The notes under the pieces were generated by a model. The model was not told the DNA's origin, made no database searches, and was given only the letters and a program-made list of their open reading frames with translations. From Streptomyces sp. NBC_00569 (GTDB lineage: Bacteria > Actinomycetota > Actinomycetes > Streptomycetales > Streptomycetaceae): DNA of 64,000 bases. The position numbers and the translations under genes were made by a program. Positions within the stretch are counted from its first letter, which is position 1. Each line of letters begins with the position of its first letter. Below are positions 10,785 through 17,645 of this stretch, in pieces. The stretch lies in NCBI RefSeq assembly GCF_036345255.1, contig NZ_CP107783.1:2046001-2110000 (forward strand), given 5' to 3'.

Positions 10785-11420
10785 ATGGCAGGGGCCGAAA
10801 AGCTGCCGATCGTCTACGTCCGAGGCTTCGCCAGCGACACCGCCGGCATCGACAAGGTGGTGACGGACCCCTTCTACGGTTCAACGAGGGCTCCACCCAC
10901 GTCCGTATCGGTCCGGACAACGAGCCGTACTTCTACCAGTTCGAGAGCCCGCTGCTGCGCCTGCACCTGGACGAGGGCTACCAGATCCTCGTCAACGGCG
11001 GCCAGGAACTCTTCTCGGCCTCCCACGACACGATCCCGCCGGACAGCATCTGGGTCCACCGCTTCTATGACACCTCGGCCACCACCTGGGGAAAGAAACC
11101 CAGGGAGTTCCGGCTGGAGACCGCCGCACAGGACCTGCTGAAGCTGATCGAGACGATCAGGGAGAAGTCCGGGGCGCCGCGTGTCCATCTGGTCGCCCTC
11201 CATGGGCGACCTGGTGTGCCGCTGCCTCGTCCAAAAGATCCTCCCGGACCTCGGACGTGATCCGGCCGACTGGGTGGCCAAGCTCTTCACCTACGGCGCC
11301 CCGCACGGCGGCATCACATTCGACGCCGGTTTCGGCCTGCTGGAGCGGCTGCGTGACCGGACTGGCATCAACGGCGCGGAGATCTTCGGCCCGGAGCGGA
11401 CGTACGAGTACCTGACGCCG
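10785..11420 (+). pseudogene. Alpha/beta hydrolase (lipase/esterase type), frameshifted twice and 3'-truncated
   Basis: Starts at ATG 10785 after GGGAGGACCTC with an intact N-terminus (LPIVYVRGFASDTAGID). One base appears lost near 10880, after which homology continues in the next frame (FNEGSTHVRIGPDNEPYFYQ...). A second shift near 11197 falls in the nucleophile elbow, where VHLVA and SMGDLVCR must be joined to restore an A-H-S-M-G lipase motif. The third segment runs to about ERTYEYLTP near 11417 and then homology stops, so the catalytic His region is missing. The gene follows the eCIS operon by 20 bp and would be a natural effector candidate. ISL3 debris lies immediately downstream. Sequencing error is possible for the indels but not for the truncation. 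Confidence 0.7.
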
Positions 11421-11512
11421 TGTCGGCGTACACATGAACGTGGCTCTGGCAAGGTATTCAGAGATCATCTCGGTGACACGGTCAGTTGGTCTGGATAGCG
11501 GGCAGCCTGTGA

Positions 11513-12586
11513 TTGTGCTCCGTTGAACTGGCAAGTCTGTTGCCGCAGTTGGCCAACGTGCTGGTGGTCTCGGTCGAGGTCTCGGATGCTGTTGTTACGG
11601 TCCGTGCCCGCACGAGAACCGGTGTTCCTGCAGGATGTACGGGATGCGGCCAGCTCAGCGAGTGGTGCCATAGCCGCTATGTAGCGCGGCTGGCGGACAT
11701 CACTCTTGGGGGCCGGCCTCTGCGCATCGACTTGTCCGTACGCCGCCTGTACTGCGAAAACGCGACCTGCTCCAAGAGGACTTTCGCCGAGCAGGTACCG
11801 GGGCTGACCGTGCTCTACCAGCGGCGGACACCACAGTTGCAGTGCCTGGTGGAGGACGTGGGTGTGGTACCGGCCGGCCGGGGCGGTGCCCGAATGTTGC
11901 GGATCTTGAACGTCACGCTCTCGCGGTGCACCGTCTTGTCCCAGCTGATGCGGGTGCCGCTTCCGTCACCCGAGACACCCCGGGTGCTGGGGGTGGACGA
12001 CTTCGCGCTCTACGGCGGCACCTACGGAACTCTCCTGGTCGACGCCACCTCCCGGCTCCCGCTCACGCTCTGGGAGGGACGCGACGCGGAACAGCTCGGC
12101 CGATGGCTCCGTGAGCACCCGGGTGTCGAGGTCGCCCTGCCGGGACGGCTCCCTCACCTACCGGCAGGGCATCTCCGCAGGTAGCCCCGATGCCGTGCAG
12201 GTCAGCGACAGAATTCCACCTCTGGCAGGGCCTCTCCCGCCGCGTCCAGGACATCGCCTCCGCCCACCGCAACTGCCTTCCCGCAGCTCTTGCCCCCGGT
12301 CAGCGAGACCGATCCCGCATCGGTCGAGGAGACCGCCGAGAATGCCACGGCGGACACCCGAGCGGGGCGGCATGCCCGAAAACTGTTCGAAGCCGTGCAA
12401 GCCCTGACCCGAACCGGCCGGAGCCATAGCTCTGTGACCCGGGAACTCGGACTGCACCGCCGCACCGTGAGCAAGTACGCCCGGGCGGGCACTTGGCAGC
12501 CGGCGGGTCCTGGCACGGCTCCTGCCGCCCCGCCGGGCCGGGTCAGCACACGGAAGGTCAAGTCCCCTATCCACATCTGGGGATGA
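11513..12586 (+). pseudogene. ISL3 family transposase remnant
   Basis: The N-terminal half (from 11513) has the ISL3 zinc-finger layout, C-T-G-C-G ... YCENATCSKRTFAEQVPGL, then the catalytic-region start VLGVDDFALYGGTYGTLLVD. From about 12125 the frame changes (CRDGSLTYRQGI), changes again near 12205 (FHLWQGLSRRVQDIASAHRNCL), and the C-terminal helix-turn-helix segment (LHRRTVSKYARAGTWQ) is in a third frame at 12290-12586. No complete transposase can be read. It separates the truncated hydrolase from the mosaic region beyond. Confidence 0.75.
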
Positions 12587-12790
12587 GGTAGAGAAAGTTC
12601 TATCGCGTTGGTGTCAGACGCTTGCTGTCGCGGCTCCGGCACCTGGGGCTGGCGCCCTCGAGGCCGTTCAGGAGACGGCATCCTCAAGCAGAATCCGGAG
12701 CAGTAGCCAGGCAGATAGACATGCACGCAGAAACAGGTGAGGCGTCTACCGAATCCGGTCAGCGCCCACCTCGCCTGGTCTCTCAGCTGC

Positions 12791-12831
12791 CGGGGTGGCG
12801 GGATTTGAACCCACGACCTCTTCGTCCCGAA
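12791..12831 (-). repeat. tRNA-Pro(CGG) 3' half, probable attachment-site scar
   Basis: Read on the minus strand, the 41 nt comprise the anticodon loop TTCGGGA (CGG), 3' anticodon stem CGAAG, a variable loop, a T-arm GTGGG-TTCAAAT-CCCGC and the 3' acceptor strand CACCCCG. The 5' half of the tRNA (CGGGGTG... and D-arm) is absent; the sequence diverges exactly at the anticodon loop. Such halves are left when integrative elements using tRNA genes insert, because the att core typically runs from the anticodon loop to the 3' end. Confidence 0.65.
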
Positions 12832-12924
12832 TAAGGTCCGGAGAAGATCGAGACCAGAGTACGGTGACGTTAATGCAGGCCATGCCTTTGGTATGAGCCT
12901 GTCGCAGTGGGTGCTTGGGGGGTA

Positions 12925-12946
12925 CTGGGAGAAGATCTTCTCCCAG
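12925..12946. repeat. 22-bp perfect palindrome sharing its core with 15933-15948
   Basis: CTGGGAGAAGATCTTCTCCCAG is self-complementary over all 22 bases and is followed by a partial repeat of its right arm (TTTCTCCCAGG). The 16-bp core GGAGAAGATCTTCTCC recurs 3 kb downstream. With no loop it would cruciform or act as a dimeric binding site rather than a classic terminator. Confidence 0.6.
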
Positions 12947-13040
12947 ATTTCTCCCAGGATCGGCGCTGGGCGAACCGCGGCCACGGCACGTCCTGCGCCC
13001 GATAGGGAGTGTCGTGGACTTGCGACCCTTTTGCCTGGGC

Positions 13041-14168
13041 TTACGGGTTTGACGCGGCCTGCGGGTCGGGCGAAAGCGGCCCGCGGACGGCGTTAAGCAC
13101 TACCTGACCTTGTTTATCAACAAACTTCGTGAACAGTTGTTGGGAGTAGCCGAAGACAATGGACCAGCCGATGATCTGAGCTGACGAGTCCAGGGCGCTT
13201 AGTCCAGGAACGAATCCGCCACGCATGATTTGCAGGCCAAGTACGGCCGTGAGCGCGCCGGTCGGAAGTTTCAACACGGCCAGAGAGACCGGGACAGGAT
13301 AAGGGGTTGCAGTGCCATTAATTCGCCGCAAGGCCGAAGCTGCGGAGATAGAGGCACCCAATACGCCGAGACTCTCAACGACAGCGTAGTCTGCACTGGC
13401 CGCGGCCGTGAAATTGACGTCCCAGAAAATTGGGGCTTTATTCAGCGTTTGACTATATACGGGACAGACAATACTGAACGGAGCAGCGCTGTCGGGTGGA
13501 TTCTGAGGGGTGAAGCAAATGGGGACTAGCCATGGAAAAATTGCGGTAAGAATTGCTACGAGCACTGCTAGAACTGCAAGAACTGCGGAGACGGCCTGGA
13601 CGATGCGCACGAAGCTGCCGACGCGAAGATGTTCTCGAAGAGCTTCTAGTCGGGCAACACTCACGGCGTCAAGAATTGTCTGCACACTGTCTGTATCGAG
13701 TTCGCCGAGCCCCAAGATTTCCTCAGAGTGGACCCTCCGGGGGTCATCCTCGCGAAGTTGTTCCCTAATTACGCCAACCAGTCCTGGAAGTAGTGGCAAG
13801 ACTTCATTGGGAGGAATGGCTTGCAAGAGAAGCGTGCGAGCAGTATTGACGTGGATTTGCGCGACAGTCAAATGCGATCCGACCAAGTGGCCTCGATGTT
13901 CGTTGTGACCAAGCTTCTCGGTCGCCTCTTCCAGTTCTCTTCTAGCCTTATCGACTAGTGCCTGTTTTCCCTGCACGATTGGCTTACTGTCTAGCAGCGC
14001 TTCTAGCTCGTAGATGCTGGAGCGGATCGCCTCGCGCAGCTCCCATGAACCAATCTCATTCTCCCTATCACGGCAGCGACGTTTCCGGTCCGCCCACCAA
14101 AGGAGTGGGTGGCAGACGAGCGATGGCCTAATTCCGTCGGGCTGCTCAGGTTCTTTACCATCAGACAT
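13041..14168 (-). CDS. Hypothetical membrane protein with N-terminal helical domain
   Basis: 375 residues. The N-terminal about 180 residues are charged and helical (SWELREAIRSSIYELEALLD, then ARRELEEATEKLG) and look cytoplasmic. From about 186 a long hydrophobic stretch (VQAVSAVLAVLAVLVAILTA) begins, with at least two further hydrophobic segments near 290-350. Base composition and codon use are clearly less GC-rich than the neighbours, suggesting recent transfer. It lies next to a tRNA-Pro scar and a DUF2637 fragment, so it may be leftover integrative-element cargo. No enzymatic motif seen. Confidence 0.65.
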   Translation of the reverse strand: MSDGKEPEQPDGIRPSLVCHPLLWWADRKRRCRDRENEIGSWELREAIRSSIYELEALLDSKPIVQGKQALVDKARRELEEATEKLGHNEHRGHLVGSHLTVAQIHVNTARTLLLQAIPPNEVLPLLPGLVGVIREQLREDDPRRVHSEEILGLGELDTDSVQTILDAVSVARLEALREHLRVGSFVRIVQAVSAVLAVLAVLVAILTAIFPWLVPICFTPQNPPDSAAPFSIVCPVYSQTLNKAPIFWDVNFTAAASADYAVVESLGVLGASISAASALRRINGTATPYPVPVSLAVLKLPTGALTAVLGLQIMRGGFVPGLSALDSSAQIIGWSIVFGYSQQLFTKFVDKQGQVVLNAVRGPLSPDPQAASNP

Positions 14169-14362
14169 GTGTGCATCGTGATGCCTGTCCGTTACCTGTG
14201 CTGAGTTGGCTACTCCGGCTGGGCTAATTTCTTGCCCGACTGACGGCCTGTTTGCCTGCCATCTGAGTCGCCAGTCGCTCAGCGCCCCGGTTCTAGTGTC
14301 TCGTGATTCCGTCGGCGTTACTTGATCTCGCGTGCCTCGATGTTGCTGGCATAGAGGTCTCC

Positions 14363-14720
14363 ATGGAACAGGCCGCCGAGTTGCGGGAGTTGGCGAACAG
14401 TCGTGAGGTGTCTGCGGATATAGCCACGCGGGCCCGGATCGTGCTGTGGTCGGGCGAGGGGCGCCAACGCATGGACATTGCCGAACTGCTTGGTGTGTCG
14501 CTGCCGACCTTGGACCGGTGAAAGACTCGATATGCCCGGCGCGGGCTGGCCGGACTGGAAGGCGACCGTCCCGGCGGGGCCCGCGAACAGGTACCGGCGC
14601 GGGTACGGGCCCGGGTGATTGCGCTCACGCGCATGACGCCGCCGGCCGGCACCGGTCTTTCGCACTGGTCGACGCGTGAGTTGGCGAAGTACCTGAAGCG
14701 GACCGAGAACGTCTCCGTGT
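14363..14720 (+). pseudogene. IS630 family transposase N-terminal remnant with internal TGA
   Basis: Begins MEQAAELRELANSREVSAD and continues through the helix-turn-helix (IATRARIVLWSGEGRQRMD, IAELLGVSLPTLDR). A TGA at 14519-14521 replaces the expected Trp, after which the same frame continues with KTRYARRGLAGLEGDRPGG and STRELAKYLKRTENVSVS. At about 14721 homology ends abruptly at a DUF2637-derived segment, so the catalytic domain is missing. Confidence 0.7.
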
Positions 14721-15022
14721 CCCCCCGATTCGGCAGCGCTCGCGCAGTACTTACGAGAGCGCTACAACTTGTACGCTCCCGAGCCGCACCTGCTGCCCGC
14801 CGAGGTCACAGCGGAGCAGTTCCGGACCTCTAACGCTGCGGACATGAATCCGGCCGCCGAGCCGGCGCGAGGCAAGACTCCGTCAGACGAGGTGCCGGTT
14901 CCCTCGCAGCGGGACCGCGCGGAGATCGACGTAACCCTCGACAGTTGGCCAGGAGCGGCACCAGCTCTTCCTCCGGCGTCGCCCGGTAGAACGCCGCCCA
15001 CGTCTCCTCTGAGACCGAAGTC
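14721..15022 (+). repeat. Shuffled fragments of the DUF2637 gene found at 46.5-48.3 kb
   Basis: 14721-14942 on + reads LYAPEPHLLPAEVTAEQF and ARGKTPSDEVPVPSQRDR, nearly matching the minus-strand gene near 46.9-47.15 kb. 14943-15022 matches two other short parts of the same gene (around 47.30 and 47.20 kb), in opposite relative orientation and changed order. The stretch is therefore an inverted and shuffled partial duplicate, not a gene. It joins the IS630 remnant on its left to the pentapeptide-type remnant on its right. Confidence 0.7.
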
Positions 15023-15675
15023 TCCTCCGTCGGAGGTGACTTCGGTGAGGTCGAAGTCGTGACCCTGCCAGGAGTGGGGGTGTTCGGGTGGCAGGCGGAG
15101 GTGGTCGCGGAGGAGGCGGATGACGGTGCGCCGGACCTCGCGCAGGGACAGGTAGGTGTGCCGGGCCTGCGCGTCACCGGCCGGCAGGTCAGCCTCGGCG
15201 GTGTAGGGCAGGCGAGGTAGGCGCACAGGACGTCGATGCAGGTCTGGCGCAGGGCGTGGGTGGGGGCGTCGTCGGCGAGGCCGGCCAGGGCGTGCACGCC
15301 GCCGAGGCGGACCGCGGCGGAGTAGTCGCCGAGCTGGCCAACGGCGGTGGTGAAGCGTTCGGTATGCAGGCGGGTGGCCTCGCGCAGCGCGCCGTCCCCG
15401 TCGACGCGCTGGCGCCGGTAGGCCACGATCAGGGCGACGAGGGCGCCAGCCCCGGTGACCACGCCGAGGGACAGCTTCACCAGGTCGAACAGCGTCGTGG
15501 AGTCGATGCGGTGCTCGGGCTTGAGGCCCTGGGCGCCCAGCAGGCCCCACGCGGTGTAGAAAACGGAAGCGGCCACCAGAACGGCGGCGGCAAAGGCCAG
15601 GACGAGGACGCTGCCGACCGGCCACAGGCGCAGGCGGCTCCGGTCGGTCCGTCGGCGGGACGTAGCTATGCCCAT
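15023..15675 (-). pseudogene. Pentapeptide-repeat-type membrane protein, N-terminal part, frameshifted and truncated
   Basis: Starts at ATG 15675 with two membrane helices (GSVLVLAFAAAVLVAASVFY; VKLSLGVVTGAGALVALIVA) followed by the conserved TERFTTAVGQLGDYSAAVRL and GLADDAPTHALRQTCIDVLC that precede pentapeptide repeats in many Streptomyces proteins. Near 15215 one base is missing and homology continues in another frame (LPYTAEADLPAGDAQARHTY ... HLRLPPEHPHSWQGHDFDLT). It ends at about 15023, fused to DUF2637 debris, before any pentapeptide repeat array. Confidence 0.65.
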
Positions 15676-16294
15676 ACACGATCAAGACTGTGCTGACGCG
15701 CCACCGGTTGCATCCCGCGCCCACTTCTGGGTGGGCAACGCCGCGTGGACCGCATGCCGGTCATCCGGCACGAACTTGTGACCAGCTCGCCGGGAGGCTG
15801 GAATTCCCCCGGTGTCCCCCAAGCGATGCGTGTGCATGAGGAACGCCTGGTCAACTGGGGGGGAGAGCCGGCCCGCTGTAAATCTGCCGGCGCCCGGCCC
15901 GTGACCGCTCCGAGGGCGCTGAAAAAGACCTAGGAGAAGATCTTCTCCCCGTTCCGGCGTTCAGCCTCCTAGATTGTCCGGCACAGGCGCGGCAGAACTT
16001 TCCCTACTTCATCAAGCACCCGTCGTCGCTCCGCTCCTCCGGGCGGGCGCGCAGTGCATGAGGTCGGGACACGTCGTGGCTGGGGCGGTCGGCTCCACGG
16101 CTTTAGGGACCCCTTCCGCCCTTGCCGAACAGGCAATTGCCCCTCAGTGACCGCCGCGCCCGTAGTTCGCATCGAGGGGCTGAGCGGCGGGGCTGCCGCG
16201 CCGAAGTCACCCGTTTGGATGCCATTGCCAGGCCCGTTCGGTCGACCGTGTGAATGGTGGGGTGTTGTAGGCCCCTATCAAGAGCGAGGTCGAC
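15676..16294. other. Gene-free stretch; possible group II intron debris and palindrome
   Basis: No convincing coding sequence. 15780-15910 contains a structured, intron-like run (GGAACGCCTGGTCAACTGGG followed by GGGAGAGCCGG... and a later CCGGC) that resembles the region around domain V of bacterial group II introns; this is a weak impression. A 16-bp palindrome lies at 15933-15948. A Shine-Dalgarno-like GAGCGAGGT precedes the hydrolase start at 16295. Confidence 0.3.
15933..15948. repeat. 16-bp palindrome, second copy of the 12925-12946 core
   Basis: GGAGAAGATCTTCTCC, identical to the core of the 22-bp palindrome at 12925. The two copies bracket the low-GC membrane gene, the IS630/DUF2637 mosaic and the pentapeptide-type remnant. 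Confidence 0.55.
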
Positions 16295-17260
16295 ATGACA
16301 GTACCTGCGATACGCGGCTCACTGCTCCGAAGCAGAACGCTGCGCGTGGCGACGGCAGGTTGCATTGTCACCGCCCTGTGCGCGCTGAGCACGGCCCCGG
16401 TGGTAGCGAACGACGGTGCGAACGCCGCCAAGCCGACTGTCGTCCTGGTCCATGGCGCCTTCGCGGACGCCTCCAGTTGGAACGGAGTGATCGAGCGGCT
16501 GGAGCGCCGCGGTTACACCGTGATGGCCCCGGCCAACCCGCTGCGCGGCCTGTACAGCGATTCCGCGTACATCGCCTCCGTCCTGAAGACGATCAAAAGC
16601 CCGATCGTACTGGCAGGTCACTCCTACGGCGGTGCCATCATCAGTACGGCCGCGGCGGGAAACCTCCAGGTCAAATCCCTGATCTACATCAACGCGCTGA
16701 TGCCCGACGTCGGCGAGAGCGGTATGTCGCTATCCGCCCGATTCCCCAGCGCCCTGGGCACTGCCACAAAATCCCTGCCGTATCGGACGGCCGACGCCAG
16801 CGGCACCGACCTGTACCTCAAGCGGGACAAGGTCCACTCGGTCTTCGCCAACTGCCTGCCCGAGAGCCAGGCGAACCTGATCGGTGTCACCCAGCGCCCG
16901 GTGGCCACGACCGCGTTCTCCGAGACGGCCAAGGTCGCGGCCTGGAAGAAGATCCCATCCTGGGCTCTGATAGGACGGCAGGACATGACCATCAGCCCCC
17001 AGCAGGAGCGCTTCGAGGCCGAACGGGCCCACTCCCACACGCAGGAGATCGACTCCTGCCACGTGTCCCTCATCGCCCGCCCTGACGCCGTGGCCGACCT
17101 GATCCTCCAGGGCGCCACCGCGGCTGCGGGCGGCTCCGACCCGCAGCTGGCGTACACCGGCACCGGCCAGCGGGCCATCGCACTCGGCGGCAGCGCCGCC
17201 GCCTTCCTCACCGTCGGCACAGCAGTACTGCTTCTCAGCCGGCGTCGGGGAGGTCGATGA
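16295..17260 (+). CDS. Secreted alpha/beta hydrolase with sortase-E (LAYTG) anchor
   Basis: 321 residues. An N-terminal signal peptide spans about residues 10-40 (basic LLRSRTLR then a hydrophobic core ending ...VVAND). The hydrolase fold follows: VVLVHGAFADASSWNGVI with the oxyanion HG, nucleophile elbow GHSYGG near 110, and a late H (SCHVSLIARPDAV) as the likely catalytic His. It resembles EstC/salicylate-esterase-type hydrolases. The C-terminus is a cell-wall sorting signal: LAYTG, a hydrophobic helix and an RRRGGR tail. Class-E sortases of Streptomyces use LAxTG, so the enzyme is probably anchored to peptidoglycan. The extreme 3' end abuts an HNH-endonuclease fragment. Confidence 0.85.
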   Translation: MTVPAIRGSLLRSRTLRVATAGCIVTALCALSTAPVVANDGANAAKPTVVLVHGAFADASSWNGVIERLERRGYTVMAPANPLRGLYSDSAYIASVLKTIKSPIVLAGHSYGGAIISTAAAGNLQVKSLIYINALMPDVGESGMSLSARFPSALGTATKSLPYRTADASGTDLYLKRDKVHSVFANCLPESQANLIGVTQRPVATTAFSETAKVAAWKKIPSWALIGRQDMTISPQQERFEAERAHSHTQEIDSCHVSLIARPDAVADLILQGATAAAGGSDPQLAYTGTGQRAIALGGSAAAFLTVGTAVLLLSRRRGGR

Positions 17261-17435
17261 TGAAGTGGCAAGGCGCATCCGCCGCGCTCTCACTGTCGGC
17301 GAATTCGAGCACCAACCCGCAGAGACCGAGGAGGAAGGGGACTACAGCGCTCGCGAGGGCAGGTTGCTGCTCCGCCGCCACAGGACGCGAGAACGGCCCC
17401 TGCGCGTGCCACAGGCGTGCACCGGGGTGGGCTGA
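17250..17435 (+). pseudogene. HNH endonuclease fragment
   Basis: In the frame of GTG 17265, the translation EFEHQPAETEEEGDYSAREG followed by RLLLRRHRTRER matches the middle of actinobacterial HNH endonucleases just before their CxxC...HNH domain. It ends at TGA 17433 without reaching the catalytic domain and has no plausible start, so it is a scrap. The hydrolase stop lies inside it. Confidence 0.5.
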
Positions 17436-17591
17436 GGCCTCAGCATAGGAAGCGCTCGTCTGGGTGAGTGGCCGGTTCGTGGCGCCTCGTCGGGGTTGGA
17501 CTGGTTTCCCCGTGGTTCCTCGCTGTCCCCCGCTCGATCTACCCCTGTGGTGCGGCAGTGGCGCGCCGTTCAGCGCGCTGCCTGCGACGCA

Positions 17592-17623
17592 GAAGGCCGT
17601 CACCAGCGCTGGTGACGGCCTTC
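17592..17623. terminator. Perfect 32-nt inverted repeat, likely terminator of the downstream minus-strand gene
   Basis: GAAGGCCGTCACCAGCGCTG and its continuation form a perfect palindrome with 13-bp arms around AGCGCT. It lies 23 bp past the stop of the minus-strand gene ending at 17646 and is a typical GC-rich Streptomyces hairpin without a U-run. Confidence 0.65.
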
Positions 17624-17645
17624 GCCGGGGAGCCTTTTGTGGTGG

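Noticed and set aside
10785..11420. Programmed frameshifting in the eCIS-linked hydrolase
   Set aside because: No slippery run lies at either shift, and the gene is also truncated, so decay or sequencing error is simpler.
12622..12834. 70-codon plus-strand frame ending WRDLNPRPLRPE
   Set aside because: This ending is the usual artefact of translating across a tRNA T-arm on the opposite strand.
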